From contig CAVWAP010000002.1 in the NCBI GenBank assembly GCA_963753055.1, positions 372,001 to 436,000 of the forward strand: a DNA stretch of 64,000 nucleotides, given 5' to 3'. Origin of the DNA: JAUWGC01 sp963753055 (lineage in GTDB: Bacteria > Bacteroidota > Bacteroidia > Bacteroidales > B18-G4). This document shows, in pieces, positions 8,205 through 18,100 of this stretch (positions are counted from its first letter, which is position 1; each line of letters starts with the position of its first letter). The notes under the pieces were generated by a model. That model was not told the DNA's origin and did no database searches. It was given only the letters and a program-made list of their open reading frames with translations. Made by a program: the position numbers and the translations under genes.

Positions 8205-8810
8205 ATGAAAAAAATTATTTTCACTACAGCATTGTTGCTATTAATTACCATTGCCTACGGCCAGCTGGGCTTTGGTGTCAAAGGAGGAGTAAATTTAGCC
8301 GGTCAGACAATCAAGGATACTGAGCTAGATATCAGTACCAAGATGAAACCAGGTTATCATGCGGGAGTATACCTCAATTATTTTATCAAAAAGTCAAGCT
8401 GGGGGATACAAATTGAAGGATTGTATTCCATGAAAGGATCTGAAATTACTTACAACATTTTAAATTTTGAAGAGACCGGAAGATCAAAGCTCTATTATAT
8501 AGATGTTCCTGTCCTGGTCAGATGGCAGATCATAAAGTTTTTGAATGTGCATGCAGGACCACAATTTAATATTCTCCTCAGCGCTGAAGAAAAATTTGAT
8601 GATATTACCGAGGATATAAAAAATGAACTAACTACTGGTGAATTTGCTTTTGCCTTTGGCGCAGAAGCTAACCTGCCATTCCGCCTGAATGTTACTGCTC
8701 GTTATGTTGTTGGTGTTACCGATATCTTCAAAGGAACCGACAATGCTGATTGGACGAAAAAGAATAAAATGCTGATGATCTCAATAGGGTTCAGAATTAT
8801 TGGAAAATAA
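8205..8810 (+). CDS. Outer-membrane beta-barrel protein (PorT-like porin family)
   Basis: The protein has 201 residues with a clear signal peptide (MKKIIFTTALLLLITIAYGQ). It is followed by alternating amphipathic strands typical of the small eight-stranded outer-membrane beta-barrel family common in Bacteroidota: FGVKGGVNLAGQ at the N-terminus, PGYHAGVYLNYF, YIDVPVLVRW and MISIGFRII at the end. The pattern GxKGGVN...GxxxGxY...L..E..Y and the terminal aromatic strand support outer-membrane insertion. Function is unknown for most members. It ends 18 bases before the alkaline phosphatase start, so the two probably form an operon. Confidence 0.8.
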   Translation: MKKIIFTTALLLLITIAYGQLGFGVKGGVNLAGQTIKDTELDISTKMKPGYHAGVYLNYFIKKSSWGIQIEGLYSMKGSEITYNILNFEETGRSKLYYIDVPVLVRWQIIKFLNVHAGPQFNILLSAEEKFDDITEDIKNELTTGEFAFAFGAEANLPFRLNVTARYVVGVTDIFKGTDNADWTKKNKMLMISIGFRIIGK

Positions 8811-8828
8811 ATTATTTCAAATTCAGCA

Positions 8829-9900
8829 ATGAAAACAATCTTTATTGCTTTTATTGTAGGTTTTATTGCTTTTACCGCTAAAGCCCAGGTAGATGCTGTT
8901 CATGCTAAAAATATCATACTGCTGATAGGCGACGGGATGGGGGTCTCGCATGTTTATGCAGGTATGGTAGCCGGCAAAAAACCATTGAATATTGAACAAT
9001 TCAAACATATTGGTTTTGCCAAAACTTACGCTGAAGACAATTTTATCACTGATTCGGGGGCCAGCGGAACAGCTTTGGCTACAGGGCAAAAGACATACAA
9101 TGGTGCAATTAGTGTTGATAAACGTCACAAGCCACTCAAAACCATCCTGGAGTACGCAGAAGAGCATGAAAAGTCTACCGGACTGATTGCCACTAGCACG
9201 ATCACCCATGCCACACCGGCAGCCTTTATTGCTCACCAGGCAAGCAGGCAGGACTATGAAGATATTGCATCAGATTTCCTGAAAACTGATATTGAGGTAT
9301 TTATCGGTGGAGGCCTTGATCATTTTAATAATAGAACAGACAGCATAGACCTGACTGAGCAATTACAGGCTAATGATTATCAACTAGTTTATGATATTAA
9401 GTCATTAAAGGCATTAAAATCGGGAAAAATTGCCGGGTTACTTTACCCGGGAGCGCCACCAGGATGCTCAGACGGACGAAAGGACATGTTGCCTGTATCT
9501 ACAAAAAAAGCCATTAAAATCCTTTGCCAGGATGCAGATGGTTTTTTCCTGATGGTTGAAGGATCACAAATTGACTGGGCGGCCCATGACCACAAAACTG
9601 ATTATATTGTTGAGGAGGTGCTTGACTTTGATCATGCCATCGGTGTAGCACTGGCTTATGCCAAACAGGATGGAAACACCCTGCATTATTGTAACAGCAG
9701 ATCATGAAACCGGCGGCATGGGCATAAATGGAGGTGACCTAAAAAAACGCTTGGTTGAAGCAGCATATACCACCGGCAGCCATACCGGCGTGATGGTCCC
9801 TGTATTTGCCTATGGACCAGGAGCTGAACTCTTTCAAGGTATTTACGATAATACCGAAATATTTCAGAAGATGATGCAGGCTTTTGGGTTCTCTGAATAA
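8829..9900 (+). CDS. Alkaline phosphatase, interrupted by one frameshift
   Basis: The gene encodes a secreted alkaline phosphatase of about 356 residues (signal peptide MKTIFIAFIVGFIAFTAKAQ). Metal and active-site motifs are LIGDGMG (Asp35), TDSGASGTA with nucleophile Ser76, VEGSQIDWAAHDH, and later TADHETGG and GSHTG. The first frame runs 8829-9707 and the second 9658-9900. One extra base at 9684 separates them; removing it restores the sequence GNTLIIVTADHETGG. The interruption (CTG C ATT) looks like two synonymous Leu third bases, G and C, written together, so a consensus error is more likely than a true pseudogene. The enzyme would release phosphate from monoesters in the periplasm. It probably forms an operon with the barrel gene 18 bases upstream. 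Confidence 0.8.
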
Positions 9901-9917
9901 TAGTGAACACTGATCAC

Positions 9918-9982
9918 TGAACACTGAACAGACGTGAATAGTACTGGTCACCACTGATCAGTGTTCACTGTTCACTGTTCAC
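9918..9982. repeat. 65-bp inverted repeat, left arm
   Basis: This arm pairs with 11028-11092 at 64 of 65 positions, in inverted orientation around the HTH gene. It is made of GAACACT/GATCAGT-type heptamers on both sides of a unique core (ACGTGAATAGTACTGGTCACC). Related heptamers extend back to 9903. Confidence 0.9.
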
Positions 9983-9987
9983 AGATA

Positions 9988-10019
9988 TTTGTTCCAGCCA
10001 AGAATATTTACTATATTTA
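9988..10019 (+). promoter_or_regulatory. Candidate promoter of the HTH gene
   Basis: TTTG at 9988-9991, 20 bases, then TATATTTA at 10012-10019 fits the Bacteroidota TTTG/TAnnTTTG form with one mismatch. The predicted transcript start falls at or within a few bases of the ATG at 10027, which would give a nearly leaderless mRNA. Confidence 0.35.
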
Positions 10020-10026
10020 CCACTGT

Positions 10027-11028
10027 ATGGGGCAGACCATTGAAATACAGAAGGCTCTTTTTCAAAGTATCAAAGAAAAATTGCCTCAGAATGTTTCATT
10101 TGTCCATGAGATAGCCGAGCTGCTGGAAATTAGCTATGATAGCGCCTATCGAAGAATTCGCGGTGAAAAGGACCTGTCTTTTATAGAACTCTCCAGGATC
10201 AGTCAGCACTTTGGCATTTCTGTTGACGCATTGTTCAATATCCATAGTGATAACGTTGTTTTTAAAACCCATACACTTGAGCCGGAAAAATTTACAATCA
10301 AGGAATGGCTTCGAATCATTCTCACCGACATTAAAGGAATCGGGCTTTCACGGGAGAAGGAAATAATCTACGCAGCAAAAGACCCGCCTATTTTTCATTA
10401 CTTCCAGTTCCCCGAGGTTGCAGCATTCAAGGTTTTTTTCTGGGAGAAAACACTTGCCCAGTTTCCTGAATATGAGGATAAGAAATTGCGCCTGGATGAC
10501 CTGGACCAGGATGTCTGGAATATTGGCCAGCAAATCATCAGTACCTCTGCAAAAATACCTACCATCGAGATCTGGAATGAAGATACCTTTAATATTACAT
10601 TAAGACAGATTGAGTACTACTATATCTCCGGATATTTTGCCAGTAAAGATGATTTGAAAAACCTGATTGATAAAGTTCAGAAATGGGTCAAACATATTCA
10701 AAAACAGGCTGAATTAGGCTTTAAATTTCTTGCCGGAAAAGAGCCTGAAGGCATTGAGAATACCTTTAAACTGTATGAAAATGAGGTCGTTCTGAATGAT
10801 AATACAATTTTTGTTAAACTGGATAACCTTACAGCAGTTTATCTGACCTTTAATGTCCTTGGCCTTCTTATTACACGTGACCCGGTTTTTTGTCAAAAAA
10901 TTGAATTCTACCTCAGGGGCTTGCTGAAAAAATCCAACCTCATCTCCCTGACCGGTGCCAAAGAGCGCAATAGGTTTTTTAACAAGTTACTGCATACCAT
11001 TACGCAGTTCAGGGATCGTATTGACTAG
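10027..11028 (+). CDS. XRE-like helix-turn-helix transcriptional regulator
   Basis: The protein has 333 residues from the ATG at 10027; a longer frame from 9961 would read through the inverted repeat and is rejected. The first 70 residues form an XRE-like HTH: LPQNVSFVHEIAELLEISYD, then SAYRRIRGEKDLSFIELSRI and SQHFGISVDAL. The remaining 260 residues are a helical domain of unknown function with many aromatic and Lys residues (for example FKVFFWEKTL and YYYISGYFASKDD). This arrangement recurs in Bacteroidota HTH proteins whose effectors are not known. The gene is monocistronic, and its stop codon touches the right inverted repeat. Target genes are unknown; the adjacent secreted-protein gene at 11190 is one possibility. 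Confidence 0.75.
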   Translation: MGQTIEIQKALFQSIKEKLPQNVSFVHEIAELLEISYDSAYRRIRGEKDLSFIELSRISQHFGISVDALFNIHSDNVVFKTHTLEPEKFTIKEWLRIILTDIKGIGLSREKEIIYAAKDPPIFHYFQFPEVAAFKVFFWEKTLAQFPEYEDKKLRLDDLDQDVWNIGQQIISTSAKIPTIEIWNEDTFNITLRQIEYYYISGYFASKDDLKNLIDKVQKWVKHIQKQAELGFKFLAGKEPEGIENTFKLYENEVVLNDNTIFVKLDNLTAVYLTFNVLGLLITRDPVFCQKIEFYLRGLLKKSNLISLTGAKERNRFFNKLLHTITQFRDRID

Positions 11029-11092
11029 TGAACACTGAACAGTGAACACTGATCAGTGGTGACCAGTACTATTCACGTCTGTTCAGTGTTCA
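11028..11092. repeat. 65-bp inverted repeat, right arm
   Basis: This is the inverted partner of 9918-9982, differing at one base. It begins at the last base of the HTH stop codon. Together the arms enclose a 1,045-bp unit holding only the regulator and its putative promoter. Confidence 0.9.
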
Positions 11093-11189
11093 CTGAATAT
11101 GTTAATTTCCTGTTAAATAAATAGTTCCAATTATTTCATACCGTATCTTTATCCAGAATTATTCTAAATAACAATCAAAAATTTAAATC

Positions 11190-11939
11190 ATGAAAAGAGC
11201 ATTAGTATTGACATTTGTATTATTGGGAATTGTATTCTGGACAAATGCCCAGGATAAGGATTATATCATGTATGAAACCGTTTACATGAAACCAAAAGCG
11301 GACAAATTTGCAGAATTGGAGAAGAGCATGGCTGCACACAATGAAAAATTTCACCCTGAAGGAACACCTTATGATTCACATATCTGGATGGTGCAAACTG
11401 GCCCTCATGGAGGCGAACTGCTCTGGGCAATGGGACCCTGTACATTTACACAGCTTGATGACAGACCTTCTGCAGAAGATCATGAAAAGGATTGGAATGA
11501 AAATGTAAAGCCCTTGCTTGACGGTGCATCTGACCTGGCCTATTGGAAATTAGATAAGGAGGCATCCTACAAACCTGAGATGGATGGATCACACCCCAAA
11601 GTAGTCTGGGCACTTTATAAATTAAAGCCTTTCGAGGAATATCGTTTTGATGAACTGCTCAAAAAGGTGGCAAAGGTGTATAAAGAAAAGAACTATCCTT
11701 ATGGATTTTCAGTTTATAAAAGCCAGTTTGATACAGAGAATGGCTATGACCTTGTTATCGAAACCATGTTTGACAAATGGTCATTTTTCGACAGGGAAAT
11801 GACTTTCAAAAAGGATTTTGACGAAGTTCACGGAGAAGGATCCTGGTACAAGTTAATGGAAGAGTACAAAGAAGTAGTTTGCGACGTTATCGACGAACTC
11901 GCAGAATTCCAACCTAAGATGTCTGGAGTAAAAGAGTAA
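11190..11939 (+). CDS. Secreted protein of unknown function, possible tandem alpha/beta-barrel
   Basis: The 249-residue protein has a signal peptide (MKRALVLTFVLLGIVFWTNAQ) and no T9SS tail or lipobox, so it is probably periplasmic. Two halves share a ferredoxin-like rhythm. The first is YETVYMKPKADKFAELEKSM with a later WMVQTGPHGGELLWAMGP. The second is VWALYKLKPFEEYRFDELLK with YDLVIETMFDKWSFFDRE. This suggests two dimeric alpha/beta-barrel (NIPSNAP- or ABM-like) domains; I cannot assign a family. Conserved Trp and His residues in the first half could line a pocket. It is followed at once by a palindromic heptamer array. A weak TATCTTTA box lies at 11144-11151. Confidence 0.6.
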   Translation: MKRALVLTFVLLGIVFWTNAQDKDYIMYETVYMKPKADKFAELEKSMAAHNEKFHPEGTPYDSHIWMVQTGPHGGELLWAMGPCTFTQLDDRPSAEDHEKDWNENVKPLLDGASDLAYWKLDKEASYKPEMDGSHPKVVWALYKLKPFEEYRFDELLKKVAKVYKEKNYPYGFSVYKSQFDTENGYDLVIETMFDKWSFFDREMTFKKDFDEVHGEGSWYKLMEEYKEVVCDVIDELAEFQPKMSGVKE

Positions 11940-12016
11940 GTGAACACTGAGCAGTGAACACTGAACAGGAGTGAACTGCTTACTGCTGTTCAGTGTTCAG
12001 TGGTCACTAATCACTG
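11940..12016. repeat. Palindromic heptamer array after the gene at 11190
   Basis: The array starts on the base after the stop codon. The left half (GAACACT, GAGCAGT, GAACACT, GAACAGG) can pair with the right half (CTGTTCAGTGTTCAGTG) around a GAGTGAACTGCTTACTG centre, giving an imperfect stem of about 17 bp. It could stabilise or end the transcript. No T-run follows, so factor-independent termination is not supported. Confidence 0.65.
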
Positions 12017-12075
12017 GATTAGTATTTTTACGCATATACAATATACATTAGGAAAAATAAGTAATATTTCGTAAC

Positions 12076-12106
12076 TTGCTGCGGTAATCACGTATAACTA
12101 ACTTTA
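12076..12106 (+). promoter_or_regulatory. Candidate promoter of giant gene 1
   Basis: TTG at 12076-12078, 20 bases, then TAACTTTA at 12099-12106, which is TAnnTTTG with the last base changed. A transcript from about 12113 would have a leader near 55 bases before the ATG at 12170. Confidence 0.35.
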
Positions 12107-12169
12107 TGAGACAGACGGGAAGGCTGATTCTCATAATGCATTACTAAAATAACCCAAATTCGCAACGCG

Positions 12170-15100
12170 ATGAAACTAAACGCAATAGCGGCATTATTGC
12201 TTTTTTTTGCAATACTTTCCCAACCCCTTAATTTATTGGCAGAAGGATCCAAAGAAATCTGGGTCGATAAGCCCAATGCTCAAACAAAGCTCCATTTATG
12301 CAATGATTTTGTCAATCAATGTAACGCAGGTGGAGACCGAACCCAATTTGCTGTTTATGGCTGTAATGAAAGGGACCGCCTGTATTTTGAAGTAGAAAGC
12401 ACCACCGAGCGTGTGTACATTGGCCTTAATTCCGATGATTGGCAAAACCAAACCACTTCATTTTGTGTATACCAGATACGTGCACTTGATGGTACCATAG
12501 TCCAACCAGAAATGGTTATAACTGAGGTTCCCGGTGATGTGGGCCATATTGATAATATAGGCCAGGCAAGAGAAGGCCCACAACAATTGGGTGCAGCTGC
12601 CGGATATAATGCACATATATTTTATCCTCCGGATTCCGGCACCTATTACATTGAATTTGACAGGCAAAACGCGAGTGGTAATCAAATTATTGATGATTGG
12701 CAGATATTTCTTTTTGATGTCACGATCGCAGACTCTGTTACCAATATTGTAGAAACCGGACGGCTCTATTCAAGTGGATGGCAATATTACGATGGCCAGG
12801 ATATGTCGGGTTGGAGGAAAAATTCATCCACTTTTTATGTATATTCAGCAGATAGTATTATTACATCAGTTACTTTCGAAGATCTTGAAGGCAGAGCATG
12901 GATCATGTTCTGCAATGACAGGGGATGCAGTAAAACAGGCGACTTTGAAGAGGACCGCAAGTCTTTAAATGATGCACAGGCCTATGTCCCCAAGTATCCT
13001 ATTTTTCTGAACGAGCCGGATTCTGATCTGTTTCCGCCTGCCAGTACAACAGGGCAGATTATACCACCCATTACAATGGACACCTATTGTGATAGTGGGG
13101 TTGTAGTCTTTAATGTTGAAGTCGATAAAGCAGCCAATCTTGAAATATTCCTGGATTTTGATGATCCATATGTTGACCGAAGCCTGCCTGCGGCCGTTGT
13201 CGTGGGAGTGAACCAGATCATGTGGGATGGATTGGACGGTGCAGGAGTACCCGTACCCAATAATGCCTTTGTCACCTTCTCAGTTAGTTATATCAACGGC
13301 TTAACTCACCTACCACTGTATGATATCGAATTAAATGAATACGGATTCAGGATAGAGCTTATCAGCCCAGTCGGGCCGGTACCACTTGTTTATTGGGATG
13401 ATTCCAATATCCCTAACGGCACAACCAACTTCACGGGATGTTTAAGTGTCCCTCCTGAACCCGGATGTCATGACTGGGATGTGATTTCTTATGGTGACTA
13501 TAATACCATCAACACCTGGTGGTTTTCTGCATCGGAAACGACAATTCCGCTTACAATACAACAAATGCGTAGCGCCGATACCCTGGTATTTAACCAGGTC
13601 CTGCCACAGATCTATTGTGCAGGAGTTGACACCCTGTTCTTCTCTGTTAACAATGATCCAAATACCGAAGAATACCACTGGAGCTATACGGGAACCGGGG
13701 CAACGATCATCCATAATAATCCGGCAGATACTTTTATCATCGTCCAGATGGCCCCGGGTGCTACTTCCGGTACTGTAGAGGTTTACGGTACCAATACCAA
13801 CTGCCCGGATCCTGGTCCGGTGGCATCCCTGGCCATTACAATAGACCCTATCCCTGTGCCCGAAATAGCATACAGCCCTAATGATACAGTTTGCATTAAC
13901 GATACCGTTTCATTTTTTGGCTCTGATACCGTTGGCCTGACCATAGTAAGCTGGTATTGGGATTTTGGTGATGGAGGCTTTGCCACTACTCAAAATACGT
14001 CACATGTATATACATCAACATTAACAGATACTGTCAAATTAATTGTGATATCCGATGCAGGGTGTACAGATACCGCAGAAATGCTTATCTGGGTCGTAGA
14101 CCCGACCATTGATTTTTCCAAGACCCCCCCCGAAACCTGCGTTTTCGATACTGTATTTTTCTCAGGAATCGGAGATGTGACCTATACGGAATGGTACTGG
14201 GATTTCGGTGATGGCAATGACACGATAGGGAAAAATGTATACCACATCTATACAACCTACGATACCTTTGATGTGACGCTGGATGTCTGCTCCAAGCAGG
14301 TTGTTCATCAGCATGTAGTCCATCCCGCCCCACTGGCAGATGCAGGTTCTGACGAGACGATATGCGAAAGATCCTCCCACGACTTTTCCACCTCTGCCAT
14401 AATACCAAGTGCCGACACCTATGATTCTATCAGGTGGTACGGAGGTACTGGTACATTTAATGATCCAACACTCTTGGTGCCAATATATACACCTGGTCCG
14501 GGTGAACTGGGCAATGTGACACTTTCCATGATTGCTTTTGCTAAAGCCACCTGCGAGGATGATACTGCCTCCATGGTTTTACATATAATTAATTCACCGG
14601 AGGTCGATTTCATTTATACACCAAGCGATTCTATCTGTGTCGCTGAGCTCATCAGCTTCTTTGGCTCAGCTACAACAAATATAACCGATTGGTACTGGGA
14701 CTTTGGCGATGGGAATTTTGCAACTGTGCAAAACCCAACCCATGCCTTTGCTGCAGAGGGGCTTTATGATGTGACATTGTTCGTCACCAATGACAGCTCC
14801 TGTGTTGACTCTATCACTTATCAATTGGATATAAACCGTTTGCCTGTTGCCAATATTGCTGTTCTTCCTGATACTGCTATTTGTGCATTGGATTCGGTGA
14901 TATTCAATGGGTCCAGCCCTACAAATGTTATAGCCTGGGAATGGGACTTTGGAGATGGGAATACTGCAAACGTACAAAATACAACACACACCTACCCAAC
15001 TCCTGGAACATATACTGTAAGATTAAACGTCCTTAATTCTAACAGCTGCGTTGATACAGTATATCAGCAAGTTGTGATTGACACCCTGCCAGTAGCCGAC

Positions 15101-18100
15101 TTCACCATAAACCCGCCTGATACGGCCTGTACGGATGAAACAGTGTACTTTTCTGCTTCAGGCAGCGCAAATATTGCTATATGGCACTGGGACTTCGGAG
15201 ATGGCACCGCACCGATAAGCGGAGGTAATCCCAACCGGAACCATGTATATACCCTCCCGGGCTATTACACCATCATGGTCGTTGCAGAAAATATCTATGG
15301 TTGCTATGATACGGTGTGGAGGAATCTGGAAGTGGTAGATATTTCCATCAGCTTTACCATGACCCCGGATCCTTCCTGTGAGGACTTCCTGGTGGATTTC
15401 ACAGGAGTAGGGGATGCATCATTCACCGACTGGATATGGGACCTTGGCGATGGAACAATTGATACGGGTAAGATTATTTCACATATCTATCCAACCCCGG
15501 GTAACTATCCAATATCATTGACTGTCTGCTCTGAACAACTTTTTGATACCCTTCTGGTTAACCCTCAGGCAGTAAATGATGCGGGATCGGATGAGGAGGT
15601 TTGCGAAGGTTACCCATTTGACTTTTCTACGGCTGTAACACCGGCAACAGTAAGTAATTACAGTACAATCCTGTGGTCTGGCGGCACCGGAACCTTCAAT
15701 GACCCAAGCGCAGAACTACCCGTTTACACACCAGGGGCAGGTGAACTTGGATATATTACCCTTACCATGATTGCCTATGGTATTGCACCTTGTTACAATG
15801 ATACTTCATCCATGGTTCTGTATATTAAAGATTCACCGGAACCAGATTTTACCTATACCCCTAGTGATTCAATATGTGTAGATGAATCAATCCAGTTCTT
15901 CGGTACATCATCAACAAATATTTTAAACTGGGAATGGGATTTCGGTGATGGCAACAATGCAAACATTCAAAATCCAATACATTCATATGCTATAGATGGT
16001 TTTTATGATGTTAGACTGGTTGTGGTGAATGACAGTGCCTGTACTGATACTGTTATTTATCAGCTGGAAATACATGTTTTACCAGTAGCAGATATTTCTG
16101 TATTGCCTGATTCTGTCATCTGTGCCGAAGAAGAACTTACATTCAATGGATCCTCCATTGTACCGAATATCATCACATGGGATTGGGACTTTGGCGATGG
16201 TAATACAGCAACCGGACAGAATGTAACACATACATATCCAACACCAGGAACATATAATGTTACCTTAATTGTTGAGAATGAGAATAGTTGTCTGGATACG
16301 ACTTTCCAGCAGATTATCATTGATTCCTTGCCTACAGCAGACTTCACAATAAGTCCGAACGATACGAGTTGTGCAGGTGAAACAGTATATTTTGATGGTT
16401 TTGGTTCGCCAGATATCGTAAGCTGGGATTGGGATTTTGGAGATGGTAATATAGCTACAGGCCAAAATGTTACAAATGTATTTTTTGGAAGTGGATTATA
16501 TACTATCACCCTTGTTGTTGCCAATGCCAATGGATGTCTTGATACTGCCATCCATCAGAGGATGGTGATTGATGTTAGTGTTGGTTTTACAATGTCACCT
16601 GATCCATCCTGTGAGGACTTTCTGGTTAACTTTAACGGTATTGGAGATGTGACATTTACTGATTGGATATGGGACTTTGGAGATGGAAATACAGATACAG
16701 GAAAGTTTGTTTCCCATACATATCCAAACCCTGGAACCTATCCTATTTCCCTGACTGTTTGTACAGAGCTGGAATTAGATACCCTTATTGTTAATCCGCA
16801 GGCTGTAAATGATGCGGGATCGGATGAGGAGATCTGCGAAGGTTACCCGTTTGACTTTTCTACAGCTGTAACACCGGCAACAGTAAGTAATTACAGTACA
16901 ATCCTGTGGTCTGGCGGTACTGGAACCTTCAATGATCCAACCGCAGAACTACCGGTTTACACACCTGGTGCAGGTGAACTTGGATATATTACCCTTACCA
17001 TGATTGCCTATGGTATTGCACCTTGTTACAATGATACTTCATCCATGGTTCTGTATATTATTGATTCACCAGAACCAGACTTTACATATACCCCTAGTGA
17101 TTCAATATGTGTAGATGAATCAATCCAGTTCTTCGGTACATCATCAACAAATATTTTAAACTGGGAATGGGATTTCGGTGATGGCAACAATGCAAACATT
17201 CAAAATCCAATACATTCATATGCTATAGATGGTTTTTATGATGTTAGACTGGTTGTGGTGAATGACAGTGCCTGTACTGATACTGTTATTTATCAGCTGG
17301 AAATACATGTTTTACCAGTAGCAGATATTTCTGTATTGCCTGATTCTGTCATCTGTGCCGAAGAAGAACTTACATTCAATGGATCCTCCATTGTACCGAA
17401 TATCATCACATGGGATTGGGACTTTGGCGATGGTAATACAGCAACCGGACAGAATGTAACACATACCTATCCAAACCCTGGTACATACAATGTGTCCTTG
17501 ATCGTGGAGAATGAGAATAGCTGTCTTGATACCACCTATCAACAAATTATTATAGATGCATTGCCCACTACGGATTTTACTGTGAGTCCGAATGATACAA
17601 GCTGTGTTGGCGAGGAGGTGAGCTTTTTTGGCACCGGCTCCGCTGATATCACTTCCTGGTCATGGGATTTTGGAGATGCAGGTACTGCGAACATTCAAAA
17701 CCCAACACATACATACACAACAGCAGGAACATACAACATTATGCTGATTGTTTCCAATGCCAATGGATGTCTTGATACTGCTTTCCACGACCAGGTAGTA
17801 ATTGATCTGACTATTGATTTTACCATGACACCTGATCCAGCCTGTGAGAATTTCCCAATAGCATTCAATGGTACGAGCAATGTTCCGGCTAATTTTACAC
17901 AATGGCTGTGGGACTTTGGCGATGGGAATACTGCCACCGGACAGAATGTGACCCATACTTACACAACGGCAAATACTTATAATGTCACGCTCGATGTCTG
18001 CTCAGAATCAGCAGCTTACCAGATAATTGTCAACCCTGAAGCCTATGCGGATGCAGGCTCGGATACAGCAACCTGCGAGGATGTCTGGTTCGACCTGTCA

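Noticed and set aside
8829..9900. True pseudogene status of the alkaline phosphatase
   Set aside because: A single extra base with a doubled synonymous Leu third position and otherwise complete active-site motifs suggests a sequence error; a real mutation cannot be excluded.
9961..10026. Upstream extension of the HTH protein from 9961
   Set aside because: It would translate the inverted-repeat heptamers and a promoter-like box; the ATG at 10027 precedes a normal HTH start.
9903..12016. CRISPR-like array
   Set aside because: The units are 7 bp and contiguous without spacers, and no cas genes are present.
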